From: Pseudomonas gessardii
GTDB lineage: Bacteria > Pseudomonadota > Gammaproteobacteria > Pseudomonadales > Pseudomonadaceae
NCBI RefSeq assembly: GCF_001983165.1
Contig: NZ_MNPU01000007.1
Location: forward strand, 1-64,000
DNA length: 64,000 nucleotides
Direction of reading: 5' to 3'
The translations under genes and the position numbers were made by a program. The notes below the pieces were generated by a model. That model saw only the letters and a list, made by a program, of their open reading frames with translations, did not search any database and was not told the origin of the DNA. Below, in pieces: positions 27,390-36,518 of this stretch. How positions within the stretch are numbered: position 1 is the first letter of the stretch; each line of letters opens with the position of its first letter.

Positions 27390-29546
27390 GTGGAATCAGA
27401 AGTTAGTCGAGTCCATCTCAGTCATGATCCACGCACATTGCACGACGACCCGTTACTCGACGGGTTGTTGGCGCTCTGCGCCCTGCACCAGAAGCCCGCC
27501 AGTGCGGCGATGCTGACCACCGGTCTGCCATTGCCATCGCAGCAACTGACTGCCGATTTGCTGGCCCGGGCCGCCGCCCGCGCCGGTTTGCAAGGGCGGC
27601 TGCTGCAACGCAAGCTCGATTCGATTCCCGCGATTGCCATGCCGGCGCTGCTGTTGCTCAAGGACGGCCGCAGTGCCGTGCTGCTTGGCTGGCAGGGTGA
27701 AGACGAGGCCCAGGTGCTGCTCAGCGAAAGCGATGGCGGTGAAACCATCGTCAAGCGTGAAGCCTTGGCCGATGACTACATCGGTAAAGTGTTCTTCGCC
27801 CAGCCCCAGCACAAATTCGATGTCAGCCACGGCACCCTGATCCCCCGGGCCCGCTCGTGGTTTCGCGACACCCTCAAGCGTTCGCGCTGGCTCTACGCCG
27901 ATGCCATCGCCGCCAGTTTCCTGATCAACCTGATTGCCATGGCCGCGCCGTTGTTCGTGATGAACGTCTACGACCGCGTGGTGCCGAACCAGGCCATCGC
28001 CACCTTGTGGGTGCTGGCCACCGGTATTTTTATCGCCTATGTCTTCGACCTGGTCCTCAAGAGCCTGCGCAGCCTGTGCCTGGACCTGGCCGGCAAGAAA
28101 ACCGACCTGATCATCTCGGCCACGCTGTTCGAGCGGATTGTCGGCATGTCGATGAAGTACCGCCCGGCGCGGGTCGGCAGCTTCGCCCAGAACATCCACG
28201 AGTTTCAGAGCCTGCGCGACTTCCTCGCGTCCCTGACCCTCACCAGCCTGATCGACTTGCCGTTCACCCTGCTGATCTTCCTGGTGATCGCCATCCTCGG
28301 CGGGCACCTGGTGTGGATCCCCATGCTGGCCTTCCCGATTGCCCTGGGCATCGGCTACCTGCTGCAAAAGCCACTGGTCGCCACCATGGAACGCACCATG
28401 GCCCTGGCCTCCGAGCGCCAGTCGAGCCTGATCGAAACCCTGGCCGGGCTGGATGCGGTCAAGGTCAACAACGCTGAAAGCGAGCGCCAGTACCAGTGGG
28501 AACAGACCATTGGCACCCTCAGCCGCCTTGAGCTGCGGGTGAAAATGCTCTCTGGGCTGTCGATGAACATCACCCTGCTGATCCAGCAACTGGCGGGCGT
28601 GATCATGATTGTCTTCGGCGTCTACCAGATCATCGCCGGCAACCTCAGCATGGGCGGCCTGATTGCCTGCTACATGCTCAGTGGCCGCGCCCTCAGCCCC
28701 CTGGCGTCGCTGTCGGGCTTGATGACCCGCTACCAGCAGGCCAAAGTCACCATGGTCTCCACCGACCAGATGATGGAGCTGCCCCAGGAGCGCAACTTTG
28801 AAGAGCGCCCCTTGAGCCGCCGCACCCTGCAAGGCGCCATCGAGTGCCGGGGCCTGAACTTCACCTACCCCAACCAGCAGAACATGGCGCTCAAGAACAT
28901 CAACCTGGTGATCAAGCCCGGCGAGAAGATCGGCATCATCGGGCGCAGCGGCTCGGGTAAAAGCTCCCTGGCCAAACTGATCGTGGGCCTCTACCAACCC
29001 GACTCCGGCGCCTTGCTGGTAGACGGTGTAGACATTCGCCAGATCGACGTCAGCGAACTGCGCCACAACGTCGGCTACGTGCCCCAGGACATCCAGCTGC
29101 TGGCCGGCACCCTGCGCGACAACCTGGTCTCCGGCGCCCGCTACGTTGAAGATGAAGTGGTGCTGCAAGCCGCCGAACTGGCGGGTGTCCACGAATTTGC
29201 CCGTCTGCACCCGCAAGGCTACGAGCTGCAAGTGGGCGAGCGTGGCCAGAACCTCTCTGGCGGCCAGCGACAAAACGTCGCCCTGGCGCGTGCCCTGCTG
29301 CTCAACCCGCCGATCCTGCTGCTGGACGAACCAACCAGCGCCATGGACAACACCGGTGAGGAGCGGCTTAAACAGCGTCTGCAATCCGTTGTGGCCAACA
29401 AGACCGTGGTGCTGGTGACGCACCGTGCGTCGTTGCTGTCCCTGGTGGACCGTTTGTTGGTCATCGACCGTGGGCAGATCCTCGCGGATGGCCCGAAAGC
29501 CATCGTGATGGAAGCGTTGAAGAAGGGGCAGATCAGTGTTGCGTAA
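27390..29546 (+). CDS. lapB: LapB, type I secretion ABC transporter/permease
   Basis: A 718-residue inner-membrane ATPase of the LapB/HlyB type. An N-terminal C39-peptidase-like domain (about 15-135) lacks the catalytic Cys and so is a substrate-docking domain only. The membrane domain is at about 160-440. The ATP-binding domain has Walker A GRSGSGKSS near 520, signature LSGGQ near 625 and Walker B ILLLDEPTSAMD near 645. It powers LapA export with LapC and LapE. The start is GTG 27390 (MESEVSRVHLSHDP), 41 bp after lapE. Its 3' end overlaps lapC by 11 bp, which indicates coupled translation. Confidence 0.95.
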   Translation: MESEVSRVHLSHDPRTLHDDPLLDGLLALCALHQKPASAAMLTTGLPLPSQQLTADLLARAAARAGLQGRLLQRKLDSIPAIAMPALLLLKDGRSAVLLGWQGEDEAQVLLSESDGGETIVKREALADDYIGKVFFAQPQHKFDVSHGTLIPRARSWFRDTLKRSRWLYADAIAASFLINLIAMAAPLFVMNVYDRVVPNQAIATLWVLATGIFIAYVFDLVLKSLRSLCLDLAGKKTDLIISATLFERIVGMSMKYRPARVGSFAQNIHEFQSLRDFLASLTLTSLIDLPFTLLIFLVIAILGGHLVWIPMLAFPIALGIGYLLQKPLVATMERTMALASERQSSLIETLAGLDAVKVNNAESERQYQWEQTIGTLSRLELRVKMLSGLSMNITLLIQQLAGVIMIVFGVYQIIAGNLSMGGLIACYMLSGRALSPLASLSGLMTRYQQAKVTMVSTDQMMELPQERNFEERPLSRRTLQGAIECRGLNFTYPNQQNMALKNINLVIKPGEKIGIIGRSGSGKSSLAKLIVGLYQPDSGALLVDGVDIRQIDVSELRHNVGYVPQDIQLLAGTLRDNLVSGARYVEDEVVLQAAELAGVHEFARLHPQGYELQVGERGQNLSGGQRQNVALARALLLNPPILLLDEPTSAMDNTGEERLKQRLQSVVANKTVVLVTHRASLLSLVDRLLVIDRGQILADGPKAIVMEALKKGQISVA

Positions 29547-30897
29547 ATTCAAGGACGCGGTCCGTCGTTACTTTATTGGTTCCGATTCACTGGATGGCCA
29601 GCCACTGCCCGAGGTCAAGAAGGCCCTGATCGAAGATGCCCCGCGCGTGGTGCGGCTGACCATCTGGGGGATCATCGGGTTTTTCCTGTGCATGTTGCTG
29701 TGGGCCGGCTTTGCCCAGGTCGACGAAGTGACGCGTGGGGACGGCAAGGCCATTCCATCCTCCAAGCTGCAGAAGATCCAGAACCTGGAAGGCGGCATCG
29801 TCGCCGAGTTGTACGTCAAGGAAGGGCAGATCGTCGAAGCCGGCGCGCCGCTGATTCGCCTGGACGACACGCGTTTTGTCTCCAACGCCGGGGAAACCGA
29901 GGCCCAGCGCCTGTCCCTGCTGCTGCGCATCGAACGCTTGAACGCCCAGGTCGAAGACCGGCCATTGAATATCCCTGAAGACGTGCGGGCCGCGGCGCCC
30001 ACCCAGGCCATCAACGAGCAGTCGCTGTACGAAAGCCGGCGCCAGCAGTTCAAGGACGAAATCGGCGGCTTGCAAGAGCAACTGACCCAGCGCCAGCAGG
30101 AGATGCGCGAATACACCTCCAAACAGGGCCAGTACCGTAGCCAGCTGTCGTTGCAGCGCCAGGAAATCAACATGTCCGAGCCCCTGGTCGCCCAGGGTGC
30201 GGTGTCGCCAGTGGAAGTGCTGCGCCTCAAGCGTGCAGAAATGGAAACCCGTGGCCAACTGGACGCCACCACCCTGGCCATCCCCCGCGCCGATTCGGCG
30301 ATCAAGGAAGTGCAGCGCAAGATCGACGAAACCCGCGGTAAATACCGCAGCGAAGCCCTGACCGAACTCAACGAAGCCCGCACCGACCTGAACAAGGCCC
30401 AGGCCACCGGCAAAGCCCTTGAAGACCGAGTGAGCCGGACCCTGGTCACCTCGCCGGTGCGTGGGATCGTCAAGCAACTGCTGGTCAACACCATTGGCGG
30501 GGTCATCCAGCCGGGCAGCGACATGGTGGAAATCGTACCGTTGGACGACACCCTGCTGGTGGAAGCCAAGATCCGCCCGCAAGACATTGCCTTCCTGCAC
30601 CCAGGGCAAGAGGCCGTGGTCAAGTTCACCGCCTATGACTACACCATCTACGGCGGCCTCAAGGCCAAGCTGGAGCGTATCGGTGCCGACACCATCACCG
30701 ATGAAGACAAGAAAACCACCTACTACATGATCACCCTGCGCACCGACCGCAGCCACCTGGGCACCGATGAGAAACCGCTGATCATCATCCCCGGCATGGT
30801 CGCCTCGGTCGATATCATCACCGGCAAGAAAACCATCCTCAGCTACCTGCTCAAGCCCATCATCAAGGCCCGGGCGGAGTCGTTGCAGGAGCGTTGA
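29536..30897 (+). CDS. lapC: LapC, HlyD-family membrane-fusion protein
   Basis: A 453-residue periplasmic adaptor: short cytoplasmic tail, a single TM helix at about residues 43-63, then lipoyl-like halves flanking a long coiled coil (about 110-300), and a C-terminal beta-barrel with the HlyD signature (PGMVASVDIITGKKTILSYLLKP). It bridges LapB and LapE. The start is GTG 29536 inside the lapB 3' end, with AAGGGG upstream; TTG 29539 is the only close alternative. It ends the lapEBC operon, followed by a REP-type inverted repeat rather than a T-tract terminator. Confidence 0.94.
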   Translation: MLRKFKDAVRRYFIGSDSLDGQPLPEVKKALIEDAPRVVRLTIWGIIGFFLCMLLWAGFAQVDEVTRGDGKAIPSSKLQKIQNLEGGIVAELYVKEGQIVEAGAPLIRLDDTRFVSNAGETEAQRLSLLLRIERLNAQVEDRPLNIPEDVRAAAPTQAINEQSLYESRRQQFKDEIGGLQEQLTQRQQEMREYTSKQGQYRSQLSLQRQEINMSEPLVAQGAVSPVEVLRLKRAEMETRGQLDATTLAIPRADSAIKEVQRKIDETRGKYRSEALTELNEARTDLNKAQATGKALEDRVSRTLVTSPVRGIVKQLLVNTIGGVIQPGSDMVEIVPLDDTLLVEAKIRPQDIAFLHPGQEAVVKFTAYDYTIYGGLKAKLERIGADTITDEDKKTTYYMITLRTDRSHLGTDEKPLIIIPGMVASVDIITGKKTILSYLLKPIIKARAESLQER

Positions 30898-30920
30898 TCT
30901 CGATTGCCCGGCCTGGCCTC

Positions 30921-30992
30921 ATCGCAGGCAAGCCAGCTCCCACATTGGATCGGTGTACACGGTCAAAATGTGGGAGCGGGCTTGCCTGCGAT
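30921..30992. repeat. REP-type inverted repeat after lapC
   Basis: ATCGCAGGCAAGCCAGCTCCCACATT (30921-30946 region) faces AATGTGGGAGCGGGCTTGCCTGCGAT across about 20 bp. It belongs to the dispersed extragenic palindrome family seen also at 32189, 37996 and 53853. Confidence 0.8.
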
Positions 30993-31121
30993 AGGGCCCT
31001 CAACCTCACCCCATCCCCCATTCCCTGCCGCAAAAAGGCCATATAATTATTCTCTAACGGTATTTAAATTCCAATTCTTATATCTATAAAGTCACTCTCC
31101 TGACTGCCAGGAAGTGATCTC

Positions 31122-31178
31122 ATGTCCACCGCCACCTACGCCGATTACCTGCCGCATAGTCTGAAACAGTACCGGTAA
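31122..31178 (+). CDS. Possible 18-residue leader peptide upstream of the LysR gene
   Basis: A short frame starting ATGTCCACC with AGGAAGTG nine bases upstream, encoding MSTATYADYLPHSLKQYR and then a stop, 52 bp before the LysR start. It has the form of a leader peptide or of the remnant N-terminus of a lost gene. There is no family evidence. Confidence 0.25.
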   Translation: MSTATYADYLPHSLKQYR

Positions 31179-31230
31179 AGCCTGCTACGATTGCGTGCGC
31201 TGTACTCCAAACCCATCACGAGTGCTTGGC

Positions 31231-32151
31231 ATGCAATTACCGGATATGAACCTGCTGGTGGCCCTCGACGCCTTGCTCGACGAGGGCAGTGTGGTGGGCG
31301 CCGCGCGGCGGATGAACCTCAGCCCGGCGGCGATGAGCCGCACCCTGACGCGCATTCGCGAAGCGGTGGGCGATCCGATCCTGGTGCGCGCCGGTCGCGG
31401 CCTGGTGCCGACGCCCAAGGCCCTGGAGTTGCAGGGCCAGGTGCGCAATGTGGTGGAGCAGGCGGCGTTGTTGTTCCGCTCGGCGGACGAGGTTGACCTG
31501 AGCACCTTGCGCCGGCGGTTCAGCGTGCGCGCCAATGACTTTTTTGTCGGCGTGTATGGCGGTCGTTTGTTCGATGCCATGGAACGGGTGGCACCCCACT
31601 GCGAGCTGCGTTTTGTCCCGGAAGGCGACAGTGACGACGAAGCCTTGCGCGAAGGGCGCCTGGACCTGCGCGTCGGCAATACCATGCCGATCACCCCGGA
31701 AGTGAAAGTGCAGAACCTGTTCTCCACCACCTTCGTCGGCCTGGCCCGCGAAGGCCACCCGCTGTTTGACGAAGAAATCACCGCCGCGCGCTTTGCCAGC
31801 TATTCCCATATCAGCATCTCGCGGCGCGGTATCGCCCGTGGGCCGATCGACACCGCCCTCAATGCCCAGGGCCTGGAACGCCGGGTGGCGATGATCGCGC
31901 CGGGGTTTCACGGCGCGATGTTCATGTTGCCCGACTCCGACCTGCTCCTGCCGGTGCCCAAGGAAGCGCTGTACAGCGCCAATCGCCTGAAACTGCCACT
32001 GCGCGCCTTTACCCTGCCCATCTCCCTGCCGACCCTGGTCCTGACCCAGGCCTGGCACCCGCGCTTCGACAAAGACCCGGCGCACCGATGGTTGCGCGAA
32101 ACCATGCGCGAAAGCTGCGCGGCCACCTGGCGCGAAGCCCAGCCCACCTGA
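31231..32151 (+). CDS. LysR-family transcriptional regulator
   Basis: A 306-residue regulator. The N-terminal helix-turn-helix (LLVALDALLDEGSVVGAARRMNLSPAAMSRTLTRIRE) spans about residues 7-45, followed by a periplasmic-binding-protein-like effector domain. MQLPDMNLL at 31231 is chosen as start because LysR proteins typically begin five to ten residues before this helix; an in-frame start 36 bases upstream is possible. It is followed, after a REP repeat, by an MFS/HlyD/outer-membrane-factor efflux operon on the same strand, which it may control. The effector is unknown. Confidence 0.88.
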   Translation: MQLPDMNLLVALDALLDEGSVVGAARRMNLSPAAMSRTLTRIREAVGDPILVRAGRGLVPTPKALELQGQVRNVVEQAALLFRSADEVDLSTLRRRFSVRANDFFVGVYGGRLFDAMERVAPHCELRFVPEGDSDDEALREGRLDLRVGNTMPITPEVKVQNLFSTTFVGLAREGHPLFDEEITAARFASYSHISISRRGIARGPIDTALNAQGLERRVAMIAPGFHGAMFMLPDSDLLLPVPKEALYSANRLKLPLRAFTLPISLPTLVLTQAWHPRFDKDPAHRWLRETMRESCAATWREAQPT

Positions 32152-32188
32152 CGACTCCCATCCAACTGTGTGGAGCTAGCCTGGCTTG

Positions 32189-32277
32189 TGTGGGAGCTGG
32201 CTTGCCTGCGATAGCGGTGTATCAGTGACAGATGCCTTAGCTGACACACCGCTATCGCAGGCAATCCAGCTCCCACA
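32189..32277. repeat. REP-type inverted repeat with 32-bp arms
   Basis: Arms 32189-32220 and 32246-32277 are reverse complements with one mismatch (core GGAGCTGGCTTGCCTGCGAT) across a 25-bp spacer. It lies between the LysR gene and the efflux operon and would form a very stable hairpin in RNA. Confidence 0.85.
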
Positions 32278-32383
32278 TTCAATCATTGCGTCTGGCGCAG
32301 TTATAACCTTCCGATAAGTCAGTTTTCGTCATGTCTAAGCCTTATTAAACTGCTCGGGTATTCTATTGCCGAGTTGTACTTTC

Positions 32384-33919
32384 ATGACCTCCCTCGCTGC
32401 CCCCGCGCCTTTGGCCGCCGCCAAACCCGCCGCCGTCAGCCCCCCTGTGTTCGGCCCACGGATCATTATCGGCCTGGTCGGCGTGCTGCTGGCGGTGCTG
32501 GTCTCGGGCCTGAACGAAATGGTGACCAAGGTTGCCCTCGCCGATATTCGCGGTGCGCTGTACATCGGGTTTGACGAAGGCACCTGGCTGGTCGCCGCCT
32601 ACACCGCCACCTCCGTCTCGGCCATGGCCTTTGCACCGTGGTGTTCGGTGACGTTTTCGCTGCGCCGTTTCACCCTGTGGGCCATCGGCCTGTTCACCTT
32701 GCTGGGGGTGCTGTGCCCGCTGGCGCCGAACTACGAAAGCCTGCTGCTGCTGCGCACCCTGCAAGGCCTGGCCGGTGGCGCTCTACCGCCGATGCTGATG
32801 ACCGTGGCCCTGCGTTTTTTGCCGGCCAACGTCAAGCTCTACGGCCTGGCCGGCTACGCCCTGACCGCCACCTTCGGCCCCAGCCTCGGTACGCCGCTGG
32901 CGGCACTCTGGACCGAATACGTCGGCTGGCAGTGGGCGTTCTGGCAGATCGTCGCGCCGTGCCTGCTGGCCATGGCCGCCGTGGCCTACGGCTTGCCCCA
33001 GGACCCGCTGCGCCTGGAGCGCCTCAAGCAGTTCAACTGGCGCGGCCTGCTGCTGGGCTTCCCGGCGATCTGCATGCTGGTGATTGGCATCTTGCAGGGC
33101 AACCGCCTGGACTGGTTCGAGTCGCCGCTGATCAGCACGCTGCTGGTGGGCGGGGCGCTGTTGCTGGTGCTGTTCATGCTCAATGAATGGTCGCACCCGC
33201 TGCCGTTCTTCAAGTTGCAGATGCTCGGCCTGCGCAACCTGTCGTTCGCCTTGCTCGTACTGGCCGGGGTGTTGGTGGTATTGCAGGCGGTGATCATCCT
33301 GCCCTCCAGCTACCTGGCGCAGGTGCAGGGCTACCGGCCGCTGCAAACCGCACCGGTGATGCTGATCATGGCGCTGCCGCAGTTGCTCGCGCTGCCCCTG
33401 GTGGCTGCCCTGTGCAACTTGCGCTGGGTGGATTGCCGCTGGGTGCTGGGGATTGGCCTGGGCATGCTGACCCTGTCCTGCCTTGGCGGTGCGCAACTGA
33501 CCTCGGCGTGGATCCGGGATGAATTCTACGTGCTGCAACTGCTGCAAATCTTTGGCCAGCCGATGGCGGTGTTGCCGCTGTTGATGCTGTCTACCGGCAG
33601 CATCGTGCCCACCGACGGGCCGTTTGCCTCGGCCTGGTTCAACACGGTCAAGGGCCTGGCGGCGGTGGTCGCCACCGGGGTGATCGAGGTGCTGACCACC
33701 CACCGCCTGCATTTTCACTCGAGCATGCTGGTGGACGCCCTGGGCAACTCGCCCCTGGCCGACAGCACGGCCCCGGGCCTGGCCCATCGTCTGCACCAGC
33801 AGGCCGTGGTGCTGACGTCTTCGGATCTCTATTACGTCATGGCCGCTGTCGCGGTGGCGTTGATCCTCCTGATTTTCTGGATGCCGACGCGGATTTTCCC
33901 GCCGCGTGCACCCGCTTGA
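32384..33919 (+). CDS. DHA2-type MFS drug transporter (EmrB-like)
   Basis: A 511-residue major-facilitator protein with 13-14 hydrophobic segments, starting with a TM helix at about residues 24-44 and ending near 505. Features of the 14-TM DHA2 family are visible (WLVAAYTATSVSAMAF, LLRTLQGLAGGALPP, GPSLGTPLAA for motif C). It should export a toxic compound in exchange for protons together with the HlyD adaptor and outer-membrane factor that follow. ATG 32384 is taken as start; TTG 32366 is in frame but without better signals, and the ribosome-binding site is weak either way. The adaptor starts 25 bp after its stop. Confidence 0.9.
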   Translation: MTSLAAPAPLAAAKPAAVSPPVFGPRIIIGLVGVLLAVLVSGLNEMVTKVALADIRGALYIGFDEGTWLVAAYTATSVSAMAFAPWCSVTFSLRRFTLWAIGLFTLLGVLCPLAPNYESLLLLRTLQGLAGGALPPMLMTVALRFLPANVKLYGLAGYALTATFGPSLGTPLAALWTEYVGWQWAFWQIVAPCLLAMAAVAYGLPQDPLRLERLKQFNWRGLLLGFPAICMLVIGILQGNRLDWFESPLISTLLVGGALLLVLFMLNEWSHPLPFFKLQMLGLRNLSFALLVLAGVLVVLQAVIILPSSYLAQVQGYRPLQTAPVMLIMALPQLLALPLVAALCNLRWVDCRWVLGIGLGMLTLSCLGGAQLTSAWIRDEFYVLQLLQIFGQPMAVLPLLMLSTGSIVPTDGPFASAWFNTVKGLAAVVATGVIEVLTTHRLHFHSSMLVDALGNSPLADSTAPGLAHRLHQQAVVLTSSDLYYVMAAVAVALILLIFWMPTRIFPPRAPA

Positions 33920-33944
33920 TTGCTGACACCGATAAAGGATTTTT

Positions 33945-35003
33945 ATGAAACGCAAAGACCAGATTGCCGTGACTGTTATCAGCGTATTCGCCGTGGGCGT
34001 GCTGGTTTACCTGTTGGCCCCGGGCATGTTTGGCAGCAAGCGCCAGACCACCAACGATGCCTTCGTTGCTGCCGACTACACCCTGGTGGCGCCTCGGGTC
34101 GCCGGTTTTATCAAAGAGGTGTTGGTGGAGGACAACCAGCAGGTCAAGGCCGGACAGTTGCTGGCGCTGATCGATGACCGCGACTTGCGCGCCGCCGCCC
34201 AGGCCGCCGATGCCGAAACCCTGATGGCCCAGGCCCAGCTGAAAAACGCAGTGGCCACCCTTGAGCGGCAAAGCTCGGTGATCGCCCAGGCCCAAGCCAC
34301 GGTGGCCGCCGATCGCGCCGAAGTGGCCTTTGCCGAACACGAATTGAACCGCTACAACCACCTCGCCGGGGTCGGCGCCGGCACTGTGCAGAACGCCCAG
34401 CAAGCCAGGACCCGCATCGACCAGGCCACCGCACGCCTGGCCAATGCCACGGCGGTATTGGCGGCTGAACGCAAGCAGGTGGAAATCCTCAGCGCCCAGC
34501 GCGATGCCGCCGAAGGTGGCTTGAAACGCGCCCAGGCGGCGCTGGAAATGGCCAGCTATCAACTGTCGTACACGCGCATTGTCGCGCCGGTGGACGGCAT
34601 GGTCGGCGAGCGGGCGGTGCGGGTCGGTGCCTTTGTCACCCCGGGCAGCAAGATCCTCGCCGTGGTGCCGCTGGCCGACGCCTATGTGGTGGCCAATTTC
34701 CAGGAAAACCAACTGTCCCATATGCATGCCGGGCAAGCGGTTGAAGTGCGGGTCGACAGCCTCGACGGTGAAGTGCTCAACGGCCACCTGGAAAGCCTGG
34801 CGCCGGCCACGGGGGTGACCTTTGCTTCGGTCAAGCCGGACAACGCCACTGGCAACTTCACCAAGGTGGTGCAGCGCATTCCGGTGAAAATCATCCTGGA
34901 GCCGGGCCAGGCGCAGGTGCATCGCCTGCGGGTCGGGATGTCGGTGGAGGCCAGCGTCAACACCCATCCCCGTGCGCAGCAGCGTGAGGTGGCGCAGCAA
35001 TGA
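33945..35003 (+). CDS. EmrA-like HlyD-family adaptor protein
   Basis: A 352-residue periplasmic adaptor with a single N-terminal membrane anchor (about residues 8-26), a split lipoyl domain (TLVAPRVAGFIKEVLVEDNQQVKAG near 45 and YTRIVAPVDGMVGERAVRVGAFV near 210), a coiled coil between them, and a beta-barrel C-terminus. It links the upstream MFS pump to the downstream outer-membrane lipoprotein. AAGGA lies upstream of ATG 33945. The stop overlaps the next start as ATGA. Confidence 0.92.
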   Translation: MKRKDQIAVTVISVFAVGVLVYLLAPGMFGSKRQTTNDAFVAADYTLVAPRVAGFIKEVLVEDNQQVKAGQLLALIDDRDLRAAAQAADAETLMAQAQLKNAVATLERQSSVIAQAQATVAADRAEVAFAEHELNRYNHLAGVGAGTVQNAQQARTRIDQATARLANATAVLAAERKQVEILSAQRDAAEGGLKRAQAALEMASYQLSYTRIVAPVDGMVGERAVRVGAFVTPGSKILAVVPLADAYVVANFQENQLSHMHAGQAVEVRVDSLDGEVLNGHLESLAPATGVTFASVKPDNATGNFTKVVQRIPVKIILEPGQAQVHRLRVGMSVEASVNTHPRAQQREVAQQ

Positions 35004-36445
35004 GAAAAGTTGCACTGCTTACCCTCAGCCTGCTCAGCCTGGGTGCCTGCACCGTCGGCCCGGATTTCAAACGGCCCGACGCCCAGCCGGTGGCGCACTG
35101 GGCCGAGCCCCAGGGCCGCCAGGCCGCCAGCCGCGCGGTCAGCGACCCATTGCAAGAGCAGTGGTGGGACGTGTTCCACGACCCGCAACTGTCGGCCCTG
35201 GTGCGCCGGGCACTGAGCGACAACCTCGACTTGAAACTGGCCAGCAGCCGCCTGCAACAAAGCCGCGCGGTGCGCCAGGTGACGACCGCCGAGCGCTATC
35301 CACAGCTCAGTGCCGACGGCAACTACGGGCGCAAACGCAATAGCGCCAACGGTCTGAGCGATCCCTCCGGCAATAACGGCCGTTCGGCCTTCAACCTGTG
35401 GGACGCCGGTTTCGCCGCCTCTTGGGAGCTGGACTTCTGGGGCCGGGTACGGCGCGAAACCGAAGCCGCCGACGCCACCCTGCAAGTGGCCGAGAACGAC
35501 CGCCGCAGTGTGCTGCTGTCGGTGTTGGCCGAGACCGCCCAGGACTACATCCAGCTACGCGGCGTGCAAAGCACCCGTGCGGTCACCGAGCAAAACCTCG
35601 ACGTCGCACGGCGTAGCCTGAAGCTCTCGCAACTGCGTTTGGCCGATGGCGTGGCCACCCACCTGGATGTCGCCGAAGCCGCCGCGCAAGTGGCCACCAT
35701 CGAAGCGCGCCTGCCGGATTTGCAGCAGCGCCAGGACCAATTGATCAACGCCCTGAGCCTGTTGATGGGCCAGGCCCCGCAAGCCTTGCATGCGCAACTG
35801 TCGCCGGACGCCGCGCTGCCCCAGACCCAGCGCCAGGTTGCGATTGGCCTGCCGTCGCAACTGGCACAGCGCCGCCCGGATATCCGCCAGGCCGAGGCGC
35901 GCCTGCATGCGGCGACCGCGAGCATCGGCGTGGCCAAGGGCGACTTCTACCCACGGATCACTCTGTCGGGCAGCCTCGGCTCCCAGGCCATGCAACTGTC
36001 GGATCTGGGCTCCTGGGGCTCACGCACCTTTGCTTTCGGCCCGTCGCTGAGCCTGCCGCTGTTCAACGGCGGCCGCTTGCAGGGCATGCTTGACCTGCGC
36101 GAAGCCCAGCAGCAGGAAGCGGCCCTGGCTTACCAGCAGACCGTGCTGCGTGCCTGGCATGAAATCGATGACCAGTTGACCCGCTACAACGCCAGCCAAC
36201 TGCGCCGTGACAGCCTGACCGAAGCGGTGCGCCAGAACCAGATTGCCCTGGACACTGCCCAGCACCAGTACGTCGAAGGGGTGGTGGATTTCGTCAACGT
36301 GCTCACGGTACAGAGCGCCTTGCTGGCGACCCAGGAGCAATGGGTGGAAAGCTCCACCGGCGTGTCCCTGGCCATGGTCGGCCTGTATAAGGCGCTGGGC
36401 GGAGGCTGGGAGTCGGTGTATCCGTTGCAGACCGCCGGGCGGTAA
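35000..36445 (+). CDS. NodT-family outer-membrane efflux lipoprotein
   Basis: A 481-residue outer-membrane factor. A lipoprotein signal with lipobox LGAC puts the lipidated Cys at 17, followed by TVGPDFKRPD, the usual start of NodT/OprM-type channels. Two copies of the outer-membrane-efflux repeat follow (FAASWELDFWGRVRRE, then RRPDIRQAEARLHAATASIGVAKGDFYP split across them). It completes the tripartite MFS/HlyD/OMF exporter and is translationally coupled to the adaptor (ATGA overlap). A second, separate exporter of FUSC type with its own NodT lipoprotein lies at 46855-51465. Confidence 0.93.
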   Translation: MRKVALLTLSLLSLGACTVGPDFKRPDAQPVAHWAEPQGRQAASRAVSDPLQEQWWDVFHDPQLSALVRRALSDNLDLKLASSRLQQSRAVRQVTTAERYPQLSADGNYGRKRNSANGLSDPSGNNGRSAFNLWDAGFAASWELDFWGRVRRETEAADATLQVAENDRRSVLLSVLAETAQDYIQLRGVQSTRAVTEQNLDVARRSLKLSQLRLADGVATHLDVAEAAAQVATIEARLPDLQQRQDQLINALSLLMGQAPQALHAQLSPDAALPQTQRQVAIGLPSQLAQRRPDIRQAEARLHAATASIGVAKGDFYPRITLSGSLGSQAMQLSDLGSWGSRTFAFGPSLSLPLFNGGRLQGMLDLREAQQQEAALAYQQTVLRAWHEIDDQLTRYNASQLRRDSLTEAVRQNQIALDTAQHQYVEGVVDFVNVLTVQSALLATQEQWVESSTGVSLAMVGLYKALGGGWESVYPLQTAGR

Positions 36446-36478
36446 CAGATAAAGTTTTTTGCCAGTCGCGATACAAGC

Positions 36479-36497
36479 TGTAATGATAATTGCTCTC
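36479..36497. promoter_or_regulatory. Candidate Fur box before the ECF sigma gene
   Basis: TGTAATGATAATTGCTCTC matches 13 of 19 bases of the Fur consensus, with the ten-base block TAATGATAAT exact. It lies 22 bp upstream of the sigma-factor start, where iron control of a siderophore signalling system is expected. Confidence 0.6.
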
Positions 36498-36518
36498 AAT
36501 AGTGTATCCGGGCAATTC

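Noticed and set aside
27453..29552. A 699-codon minus-strand frame opposite lapB
   Set aside because: Shadow of lapB, which has clear ABC-transporter motifs on the plus strand. The antisense product is low-complexity (Gln/Asp/His/Gly-rich).
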